Both the position numbers and the translations under genes were made by a program. From assembly GCA_013398175.1 (NCBI GenBank), contig VZRZ01002012.1, positions 63,154 through 127,153 on the forward strand: a stretch of 64,000 nt of DNA. Reading direction: 5' to 3'. Source of the DNA: Climacteris rufus. Taxonomy: Eukaryota; Chordata; Aves; Passeriformes; Climacteridae. The notes beneath the pieces are model-generated. The model did no database searches. It was not told the DNA's origin and worked only from the letters and a program-made list of their open reading frames with translations. This document shows, piece after piece, positions 39,601 to 51,600 of this stretch (position 1 is its first letter; each line of letters begins with the position of its first letter).

Positions 39601-42600
39601 TGCAGATTCATTAATTGATTTGTGATAGGTAAAAGGTAGACTGCAGCTAAAAGTCTTCTCTTACTGATTTTCATTCAGTCAGGATAAGTTATTTTAATCT
39701 AACAATATTGAATGTGTAAAGCTTATCTTTTATACATGTTATTATTGCCTGCTTAAATATATGTCAAATATTTAGGTATTTGTGAAGCAAGTATGGTAAC
39801 TGGAGTATCTTGCAGAACCCCAACCCCTATATGGGATGTGTATTTGAACCCCAGCTCAGTAAAATACTAGAGCACAAACCCACTTCAGGCACATAAATGA
39901 CTGTCACTGAAGTTTTCAATGGGAATTCAGGAGCAAATTATTATTATAGGTGATGCACATGTTCTAAGGTGATTGTGTTTTGATGTGTATGGATCTAGAA
40001 CGGTCTGTTATATGTGCTGTAGGTTAGATCCATTGCTGAACAAGAGGAGCGATTCTGCTTGCCAGTTTATTTATTGCCACTGTTCCTTGACAGAAACTGG
40101 TCACTGTGCTAAAATTTTTAGTTTGGAGGGTTTTGATAACATATTAATTATAAACTACTGAAGATAAGAACAGAAAAGGCAACAAGCATTAGGCAGTTTA
40201 AATCATTATTTGGTTTTAAAGAAAAATGAAATTAACTGCAGCTAATTAAAACAGATCCCACTGGCAATATTTACATCCAGACTTCGTTATTTCTGTGAAA
40301 CAGATGCAGAACCAACAGAAGCACCGGAGCCTCCACCATATGAGAAGAGAATGCAGTTTCTTGAGGATGAATTGTTTAGACTTACACGGTCTGTGATTGA
40401 ACTTCAGTCTTCTGTGGCAGGTGTGAATGAAAACCTGAAGTTGACTGTCCAAGAAGATGCTAGCAAGATGTTGGTCACTTGGCTGAACAATCTGTATGAC
40501 CGCCCCGAGCCTGACAGTGCAGTGGGTGGTGAAACAGACACTATTCAGCTGCCAGGACTCAACAATAAAGACCAAAAAGACCCTTTTATTGATTTTGAAA
40601 TGGAAGATATAAAATCTGAGCTAGCTGAGGTCAAAGAAGCCTTGAAGATGAGGAATGATGAGCTTGAAGAACTGAATGGAAAAGTAAAAGACTATGAAGG
40701 ACAATTAAAACAACTGCAGGAGGCAGCACAAGGACCTACAATAACAATGCCCCGTGACAATATATATCAGGAGTATATAGACTCAAAATTTGAGTCCCTC
40801 AGGCAAGAAATAATGGAAGAATTTGAAAAGAAAATGGCAGATCTGAAGAGCTCCTGTGAATACAAACTACAGGATATTCAGCAGCAGCGTGATGACAACG
40901 AAAATAACTGCGTAGGGATAATCGATGTTATAAGAGGAAAAGAGAATGACTTGAGGAAAGAAATAAACACCCTCCGGACTCAGATGCCATCAAACGACTC
41001 CAGTTGTTGCAAGGAGGGTGAGAGAAATTACTTTGACCAACAGATGAAAGATTTAGATAGAAAGATCGACAGAATTGTGGAAGCACAGAGGATCTTGAAT
41101 GTCAGAATAGATAATGAAATCATTCGGTTGTCAACTCCAGACCTAGGTGATGTGTTTGGTGAGAGGCTGGAGGAGCTGGATGCGAGGATGAATATTACAG
41201 AACGAAACGCTGAGGAACATTGTTTTTATGTGGAGGAGACTCTCCGTGGTGCTATAGCTGCTGAGGTGGATGAACTGAGAGACTTGTTCGACCAAAAGCT
41301 GCGGGCACTGGAGGTTAGGCTAGGCGGCACTATTTTAGAGATTGCCAATTCCACAGACCAGGATGGAATGTTTATTAACCCTGAGCCTCTCTTGCCTAGT
41401 GATGCAGGATTTGCAAATGAGCAGTTTGCAGCAGAGGTGAATTTTCTGAAGAACAAACTGCTGTCGCTGGAACATCTCTGTGGGCAGAAATGTCAGTCTG
41501 CACCGCAAGGCGTGGAGGGCCTTCAGAAACAGCTAGAAAATTGTAATGACAAATACAATCACTTACTTTTGAAAACAGAGAATAACTCTGTTCTCCTGCA
41601 GTCTCTAAATAGCTCTCTTAACGAGAAACTCAACTTAATTAAGGGTAACCAACGTGACATCCAGAAAATGCAGAGAGACGTACGTGTGTTCCGATATAAT
41701 CTAAATGCCATTGATAAAGACATGAAAAATCTTCAAGATGGCCTGAGTAGCTGCAGGGAGCAGCTTCTGGGTGTCAATTCTACGTGTAGAAAAACACAAC
41801 GTGGTGTCTTCCGGAAAATTGATCAAATGCAGAGGACATTTGCCAATCAAACTGCTCATTCCAATGAGAATTGCTGTGGTGACATGAAAGAGAGACTAGA
41901 ACAATTGAATGACCATATCCTGAATGATCTTAGCAAGTGCAAAGAAAAGACCCAGGGCGTCCAGGAGGGTGTTTCAGATGTTGAGAGCAGAGTCTCACAC
42001 GTTGAAAAAGTTTGTGGCAGGCTGGACTCTGTCTCAGACAGCTTGCAGAAGATAAAGGAAGGCCTGAATAAGCACGTGAGCAGCTTATGGAACTGCATCC
42101 GTGAAATGAATGGAACTCTAACATCTCATTCCACTGATATCTCTGGCCTCAAAAATTCTGTCCAACAGTTTCATAGTCAGGTCTCCAAAATCACCACAGA
42201 CATGGAAAGCGTGTTGAAATCTCAGTCTGACATGAGTAAGTTTCTTACGTTTTTTTTTACTTTTTGTTTGTTTGTTTGTTTTTCAACTGGCTTTCCTTTC
42301 TGAAACTCTTAGAAAGGAGCTAAACAAGGGAGGGAAAACTTTGTATTACACAATTTCTACTTTGTTTTTACAGTGACTCTAATTTTGGCTCTTTGCTCCA
42401 GAACACCACAGAGTACTGTGAGTGCTTTTAGAAGTATCCTCCAAACAACAAACAAAACCAGAAATCTTACATGTTTTATGTTTACTTTGAGCTAGAATAA
42501 AGAGAATGGGAAAAGTAGCATTTGTAAATAGTAATTTTAAAGTAAGTTTTAAGTAATAATTGTCTATTATTCAGTTCATTTGATTTGACTTTTGTTTTGT

Positions 42601-45600
42601 CTTAATTTTTTGGTTGGAGATTATTCTGCATTCCTCAGGGAAAATTGAAAAGTAAATGGAGAAAACTGAAGTCAAATGAATTCAAATTTATGATAAGAAA
42701 GATTTCTTCTAAGTTGTGTTCTTAGCATGAGTGAATGATTACAATTCAGCACCAACTCTTTGATCTAGAACTTTCACAAACAAGCTCTGGCATATCTTGG
42801 CATGGCAATATAAGACTTCTGCTTCATTGCTTTCCCAGAAGTTTGCATTCCTACCAAGTAGTTGGCACACTCCAGCTGGCAATATTTTAACACCTCAGCC
42901 ACTTCTGTTACTAGCCCAACATGTCAGTGCAAATCTACCTCCACAGGTGGATTAAAGTTTGCATTAGAGCAGCTGAGAAGTGGAGGAACATTTCCTTTGG
43001 CTCAAAACGCTGGGAAGTAGTAACCTCAGCATGCTGGTGAACCTTGCCACGAAATTTTAGACACTTTCCAAATGCCACTCAGTTCCCTCTGCAGCTCTTG
43101 CTCCCAATTTCAGCAATGGGTTGTTTTTCTGAGAGTTAAAGTTTACAGAAGGAAGGCGAGTTCCTGTTTTCCTGTTTCTCTTAGCATGACGCAAAACCAC
43201 AAGAATTAAAGACTGTTTTGAACTGCACTCCTCAGTCGATTGATGCTTCTGGTTTTAATTCTGTGCAGGAATGAGATAAATAAGAGGCCAATTTCTGTGA
43301 CTGGCCTAAAATTAGACGAGGTGCTGAGGGAAGAACCTGTGGGCTGTTGCAGCTGCTGGTGGTTGGGAGAGATCAGACACAAGACTTTTGAGTGTTCTTT
43401 CTTGAATGGACAAGTTGTGCCTCATGAAGCATTGAAATTAGTTTTGTAGGGAAGAATATCCTTCTCACTCTGAGGCAGGGACTTGAAAACCTGATAGACA
43501 GATGTGTTTCTTTTGTTTATTTGTTTAAAACCAAATATATAGCTGTACTTGACAGAAAAATCCTTCTGAGGTGAGAAGCTTTTGTGTGAAATTAAAAAAA
43601 AATACATTTCCTTTAAAGAAGGAAATGAAGTGAAGAGGGTCTGTGAATTTGAGATAATTCTTTTGGTGTAATTTTGACCTAAATTCAACAGTGTTAAGAC
43701 CTTTACCTCTCGATCTTGCAGAAGCAAACACAGTCTCCATTAAAATGGAACAGGATGTGTCTGTGTAATTCTGATTCTCATGCATCTTGCCCAGTATTAA
43801 CTAGCACTAGGGACCAACATTACAGAAAGGTCCAAGATACACACAAATAGTAATCTTTCTTCTGCTGTTTAAAGCAGGTGTTCAAGTGACCTCGTGGGTT
43901 GCATTTATCAGACCCTGCTACAGTGTATTAAAGCATTAAGAAGCCTCAGTACACGTGGGTTTCCATAAAATAATGCCTTTTCAGGGTGGATCCCTCCATC
44001 CACCACTGGCTGTTAAAAGCCTGTGGAAGCACACTGCTGCCGGATCTGAGGTGCAAGCACTCTGAGCATCCCTTGCTGCTCTGGGGTGCCTCTGGCCTCT
44101 GAAGGATTCATGAAGCATACACTTCAATTCCCAAATGTTTCCAATTACAATAACACTGTCTGGCACAGCAGCCTAAGTAAGTTTTGATAGCTGGAGTTGC
44201 AGAAAGATTTTGGCAGAAGAGCCTTATTTGGAAGTGATTTGGGAACCCTGTTACGTGAGTTGGGGTATGGCTTTAACTATTTTTGCATCTGTGTCCTGCA
44301 GCATTGTCTCCAATACTAATGTTATTTGACAGGAAGACCTGGACTTGGGTCAGTGGAGAGTTTCTTATGCACAATTTGCCAGCATATCGTAGCATTCAAA
44401 TGATGTCATTCGACTTCAGAGGGGCCGAAACAGAAACAAGTTGTTGCTAATAAAGTTGTTGAGGACAGTAAGGCAAGGATATGTTGCAAGAAATAAAACA
44501 TAAAATCAAGCAGTGTAAGACCAGCAACATCAAATGACCCTGATCTTAAGAATATGGCTGTATTTTCTTCCAGATTTTTCTTTAAGGGGTTTCAAGTGCC
44601 TCAATTCAAACTAACAAGCCAACTCAGTGAATTACTGTGCATCAGATACGAATCCAGAGGCCAGAAGTGTATTTAATTTGTTATAATTCCTGGTGAAGGT
44701 AGTGGTGACAGCAGGCAGTGGTCTGCTCTAAGCGTTTAGGGGACCATACACGATGTGCTCTCTAAGCTAATATGACCCAGCAGCTTTTCATCCACACTGA
44801 GTGGTGACTGCCCGCAGCTCCATGTGTCGTAGGATAAGTTGCTCTCATTGCACTCTGTGCCTCTCTGCAGGTGCATTTGCTCTTCACATGGCATGAAACT
44901 GAAAGCCATGTTAAAGTTGGTGGTCTCTTTCAGCTTACTGCCTATTCATACATATCCATGAAGTTTTCCAGGAATCAAAGTGTGGTTTTGCAGCCAGATA
45001 CCATACTGTGAGTGCAGTTGGCTTTGGTGACAGTTGTTTGACCTGACCTGCAATTCCTATGGTAGTTGTCTCCGTAGCAGGGTTTTGAAAGCAACAGCAA
45101 AACGTTGTCTGATTAAGTTGTGGTCTAAGAAAACAAATGTGTGCTCTGCATTACTGCATCGATAAAATGCAACATAAAATTTTAATGTTGTAGTGTGAGT
45201 AGTCATATAGTCAGTTCCTCTGGGCTCCCTGTCAGCTTGTGCTTGAGCGTGTCTGCTTTCTAACAGAATTGTAAAATCCCCTTGGTATCTATAAGAAAAT
45301 TCAAGTGAGGTCTTTTTGGCTTCTTGTGAGTGCAGTCACGGATTCCTTTCCTTGCTAGTTTGTTTTACGCACTTTGTGTGTTTTGGGGGCTGAGGAGACC
45401 ATGAGAAGGTGTTGGTATGTGATATGGTAACCAAATTGTCACTCACAAACAGTGATGACAACCAGAGCAGCAAGGATGCTGCTGCTGAGAACAGAGTTAC
45501 TGTTCCTAGCTGTGTAATGATCTCAGCGCTATTCTTTGCCTTCCCAGAGAGATGGGAAGATGATGGGGAAGATCCTGTTTCATGGGCTTCTCAGCAAAGT

Positions 45601-48600
45601 TAAAACAGAGCTCAACTCACACATATCTGGTTAATTCCACTTTAAGTTGAGCTTTAGGCAAGTGATTCCGGATTTAGTTTTATGGACATGGGATAATTCT
45701 GAATATTGAAGTATTGATGTTGCATTCAAGGAAGCAGTTTGCTCAGGATATGGGATTTCAGCAGTTGATTTTAATTTAAAGGTCTAGAAAAGCAAGCAGA
45801 TGAATGTATTCATTTTCCCAGTGTCATCCCAAATTGTTGTCTTAATAAAGCTCAGCATAATTGACTCAAGAAGTGACTAGAACATGCATCCCAAGGTAAA
45901 GCATTTTGTCAATTTGTTTTTTTCAATTAGGTTAATCTGAAGATTTTAGTTGAAGGTCTAAATCAATGCCTCTGTGGAGAGAAGTTGTCTCACTAAGTTA
46001 ACGATTCTGTTGAACAATTCACTTAAAATTTTAAAATTTTTAGAAGGCTTTTTAATCTTAGGGTTTTTTTATGAAAATATTTTTAATCTGTGTAAAGCGA
46101 ACATTTCACTCTTTAAACTTCTGCCTTGTGGACAGAGTAACTGAGAGAGGTTCAGCCCAGCTTTTTGCTGTGTTGCTTTTATGAGTTTCAGTTCTCCTGA
46201 TACTTACAGTCAGCCAGCAAAGCTCAGGGAGATTTTTTTCTAGCAGTCATATCTAGCGAATGAATGCAGGTGGTGTGAGGCTATGACTTCACACGGCCTC
46301 CCAGTACTCTGGAAGGTTTATGTGGACTTTACAGGCTTTTGTGATACTGAAAACAAGAAATGAGATTCACAAGGATAAAGTGCAGATGTTGAGTAGTCAG
46401 AAAACAGCTCATGCATTGCCAGTGACACTGTCTGGACCTCATCTATGTGTTGGGGACAATACCTGCACAACTTTGTTGTAAGCTCTCACCCAAAGGCACA
46501 GCCTAAGGGGTCTCCAGACATGCAGCAGAGCCAGGGGAAGCCTCACACCACATCTGCTTCTCAGCACAGCCAGCTGGCTTAGCCCTAGCCACTGGTGAAT
46601 GTACCCAGGCTGATTTTGGACTGTACTGAATTGAAGTGCTTTGTTGTGAACACTGTTGAGACCTCAAAGAGGTGGTCTCCACCAGGGACCTTGGCAAGCA
46701 TCTCTGGTGTATTAGGAGTTGTGTCACAAATACTTGCAATAGGATGTTTGTCCGTTTCCACAGAAACTCACATCCATCCCTGCACCCAAAGACATGTTTT
46801 GCTCTCAAAATGCAGCCAAAGTAACCTATGCTGAAGGTTAATTTAGTGTGAAATTCTATTTATTCTGTGTAAAAGCTGTCATTGCATCTGCTGAGAGCTA
46901 CACATGAGTAAATTTCTGTTCTTACTGCAGATGTAATTCAGCTTTACTCTTGGGAGGACATTGCATCCTTAAGTGTCATCTAGGACTTCATTTTTATGAA
47001 TAAACCAGAATTGCTATAAAGGGCTTAGAATTTGACACAGATGCACAAATGTAACCATGTCAGGGCTGTTCAACCCTGATGTCATATGGGTTGGCTGCCC
47101 TAGTGGAAAAGTCTTTTAATGGTATCTCTTCTATTTAAACAATAAAGAATTTTCTTGTAGATTATATCCTAGGGTTCTGCCTTCATTGTCAGAAAATATT
47201 AGTAATGGAAGTACTTGGAAATAGAAGTTCATTGATTTTTAAAGTAAGGGAAAAAACCTCCTAAGTCGTGTTCATTTACTGATGTTTTTTGCTATGGATA
47301 ATTTTCTTTATGGTGGTGCTAAAGGGCCAGCCTTGTGCTAGGAATTGGGTGAGTACAAAGTTGAAAGCAAGCATGGTGGGTGTGAGGGGTTGAGAAGAAC
47401 TGAAGTGAAAGTGGAGGGAGAGAACACGCACTGGAATTCAGGTACCGGTGGGAATAGGTGCGATACTCAGCCTGCTTGGTGCAGAAAGGCAAAGCTGGTC
47501 TAGCAATTTAAATGAATGTTCATGGGTTATTTGGCTGCTGCTTGTCCTGTCTCCAGGCTGTCTTTATTCCTTTCCCTGTGTCACACAGGCTGGTAGAGAG
47601 TGGAGTCTGTAGTACTTCAGGAGCGGCCCAGCGTTTGGCCAGTGCAGTCTTGGGTGTGAGGGGACAGGTGGCCTCCAACGGAATCCCGTTTTATTTCGAA
47701 GTGTTTATTACGCAAAACATTGCCATTTTAGGTTCTATTGAAGGTAAATAATTTTGTATTTTTCCTCCTCTTTCATCACGTCAAAGGGCGACCAGGAGTA
47801 CCCCAGCAGCCGAGGCCGCCCGTGCAGCCCCAGCCTGGCCTATCCCTGCTGCCGCCAAGGCCCAGGATCCCCCCGCCACAGAGGATCCCGCTGCAGCCAC
47901 CCCAGCTGAGACCTCCTCCCCGCCCCGCTCTGCCAGGCTCAGCAGCTGTGCCACTTCTGCCTGGAACAACTGGGATCATCCTGGAGACTGGGGAGGCCGG
48001 GCCTCCTGGCACGGTTCTGATGTCAGGAAGAGGGCGGCTTAGGAGTGCGAACGGTCAGGCTGGCCAAAGTACCGTGCCCACTGATGAAGGGTATGCTGGA
48101 GCACCAGGTGAGAGAACCAGCTCCTGGCTAAGGGCAATGGACATGTCAGGTCTTACTGGAGAGGTGACACTGAGATCTGTTGTGCTTTACTAACGCTGCT
48201 GGAATGCTGGAGGCGCAGAAAGAAGAGCCAGAGACAGCTGTGTTCAAGTTCAGAGGAAAGGAAGGAAGGGGGACCAGACCCACCTTATTTTATTTCTTAT
48301 ATACCCTTTTAGAAATCACTCTTCATTGGAGGAAATCAGTTCTTCCTCCTTCAACTACAGTGGTCAAAGAAAATGTCCATCAAGGGTCTGTGTCCATGGG
48401 AAAGGAATGCATGTGATAAGATAGTTCTACAATAACATGGCTATGTTTACAGAACAATAACCTTGAGAACTAGCTACTATGAAATAGTTATTTTCAGCTA
48501 CAAGGAGCAAGGCAACACTTTACCAGGCCCCTTTCAGCCTTTTGTGGACATCCATTAAAGCAATTGCTGTTGGGGTTGGGTTTACAGCAGAGCTGATTTG

Positions 48601-51600
48601 TGAATGGGCCTTTGCAGCCTCCAGCTGGCTGCAGAAGGAGGGGAAACGCATTCAGTGCCAGTTTTGTTGCCTTTCCAAGCCTGCAAAAACATGAGGTCAA
48701 CAGAGCTGATGTAAAATCCTTGGTAACTACAGCAGTATTTGCCACTAGGGAAACTTACATTATTTTTTTCTTTCCATAATGCTTGCACTGGATTTAATAT
48801 GTTGGAGTAAAAACTTGGTTCTCTGTGCCATGACCACCCCAGTTTAACAATAATTGAACATTTCATAGAAGAAGATATTTGGTAGCTATTTTGGTAGATT
48901 GCTGTTCAGTAACCAGGGATGCTTTTTAAAAGATTGCAGTGATATTTGGTCATAATGTACTTTCCTATGTACTGAGTCATACATACCACTTTTCCTTTGC
49001 AGGATATCCAAAGTCATCTCCTCCTACCACAGATTCGCAAGGTAAGGCAATTGTTTCCTAGAAATTCTTAAAATGAGTACTTAATGTTTATATCTGTCCC
49101 TGGGAAGTCAGTCTTGACAGGAAAAAGTATTGTTTTTTATTATTTAAGTTTAGGAAATTTGAGGAAAAGCTGATTGATTTTAGCTCTACCTAAGCATTAA
49201 AACATAATCTGCATACTTTGAAAATATGGGGGTGGGGAAGGGGGTTAGGTTTTGAAAAGTCATTTTGGGTTCTTGTTACTTATTTCAGTGTGTTTCTTAA
49301 ATACAAAGGTTTGTATTTTCTAGCAAATGTCAGTATGGACCTTTTTTTTTGTCTTTTAAATTAGAAAATAAATAGATATTTCTGATTATTTTAGTATTTC
49401 TTTAATATTATATGAATAAGGCCAAGACTATGATCTTGAAAAACTGCTGGTGTCTTAGTCTAGTGCATGAGTTGTACTCTCCTCTTGGGAGAATTTTTGG
49501 CTTTGTTAGAATCACCAGGGCTCATATTCCTGAATTCAGTGAAAGCAGAAGTGCTGCCATGGACAGCTACAGATTAAAGGGATTCAAAATGCAGTTTTTT
49601 CTTGATTTGGTGGGGTTTTTTTTATTTTTTATAATTGTTAATATGACCATTTATTTATGAATTTTTATGATGAACAGGTATAAAACTTATGTGGGACATG
49701 CTAGTTGGCCTAGATAGATACATTGATTGGGTGCTGCAACCTCATACTCAAGATGTCATCAAACTCTGGGGAACGGTATCCTCAATCAAAGTAAATATTC
49801 CCACACCCTCTTCAAAAAGAGTTATTTTATCTAAAATTGTTTGAGGAAATATGGGCAATAGATGGAAGTAAAACATTAGGGCTTTATGGAATCCAAAATG
49901 CTACCCCCAGGACTTAGTTTGATGGCCATAACAAAATCACAAATAACGCTTCATGAAGACTGGTCTGGTGACTGACAAAAAAGAGTTGTAAAGAGTTTAT
50001 ACTCTAATTCTGGTATTTAAACTTTCTAATTAAAAATCTCTCATAGCCTTAAAGCAATCTTTTTGCATTTGAGGATTGTAGTGGTAAGAACAAGCAGCAA
50101 TAGATGAGGTTTCTGGACAAGGATAAGAAGCAAAGAAATATTCATTTATCTTGATGCCAGCAAAGCCAATATAGATGTCTAGATTTCTGTGATAAATGAA
50201 TTTCCTGGGGGTTTTCTTCCTGTTGCAATTTATAGACAGAGGTATTCTAACAAGTTTATGCTAAAACTGCGTGAAACAGTAGATGGAAGTTGGAAGCATT
50301 GAAAAGGCAGGGTGAGGCAGGAGTGCGCCCATCTGCTGCTTGGTGGAGCATGTTGGTGGAACAGTTATCTTCCTGGGATCCAGAGGGAGGTGGGCTTGTC
50401 CATGGAGTTCCTTTTCCCGATCCATGCCCCTGAAGACCTATGTAAATATAAGATATACCTTCTGGTCTGTCCTAAAGTTCCTCCAGCATGCCTTGCAAAC
50501 CTCAATGGCAGATACTGTGAGAAAACAGAGAGATAAGGATGGTACAAAGAGCTGTTAGACTTCTGTGGAGTTGGAGCATTTCCATCCACTGTCCCTGATC
50601 TGGACTGGCTGGATGGATGGGCTGAGGCCAGCTGGGTGAGGTTCAACAAGGTCAAGTGCCAAGTCCTGCACTTTGGCCACAACAACCCCAGGCAGCACTA
50701 CAGGCTGGGGGCGGAGTGGCTGGAAAGCTGCCCAGTAGAAAAGGACCTGAGGTTGCTGGTTGACAGCAGCTGAACATGGCCTAGGGTATGCCCAGGTGGC
50801 CAAAAAGGCCGGTGGCATCCTGGCCTGTGTCAGGAATAGCACGGCCAGCAGCACCAGGGAAGTGATTCTTCCTCTGTCTTTGGCATTGCTGAAGGCACAG
50901 CTCAAGTGCTGTGTCCAGTTCTGGGCCCCGCAGTTCAGGAAGGACATTGAGGTGCTGGAGCGTGTCCAGAGAAGGGCAACAGAGGCAGTGAAGGGTCTGG
51001 AGCACAAGTTCTAGAAGGAGCAGCTGAGGGGGCTGGGGTTGTTTAGCCTGGAGACAAGGTGGCTCAGGGGTGACCTTTTTGCTCTCTACAACCACCTGAA
51101 CGGAGGCTGTAGCCAGGTGGGAGTTGATCTCTTCTGCCAGGCAACCAGCGACAGGACAAGAGGACATAGCTTAAGCTGTACCAGGGGAGGATTAGGCTGG
51201 ATGTTAGGAAGAAATTCTTCACAGAAAGGATGATTAGGTATTGAAAGGGGCTGTCTGGAGAGTTGGTGGAGTCACCATCCCTGAAGATGTTTAAGGAAAG
51301 ACTGGGTGGGACATTCAGTGCCCTGGTCTAGTTGACGTGGTGGTGTTCGGTCACAGGTCAGACCCCAACTCGAGTCTGTGATTCTCTGATTCTCATTGTC
51401 AGTGTCTGATTATAAACAGCAAAGTAAGAGCATTCTGGGGCAGAATTTAGCACTTAACAATGTTGTGGTAATTAACAGCTGGGGAAGGGTAGACTTTTGG
51501 ATTATTGGAGGAGGAACTTAATGCTTAAATAAGGCATCAAGGAATCCTTACTAATTAGTTCAGGACAACTGTTTATAATGTCTTTGGCACAGTCTTCACC

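Noticed and set aside
40246..40575. Minus-strand open frame over EMILIN2 exon 4
   Set aside because: Shadow of the strongly coding + strand exon.
50760..51014. Open frames inside the CR1 region
   Set aside because: Broken remnants of the CR1 reverse-transcriptase ORF, not host genes.
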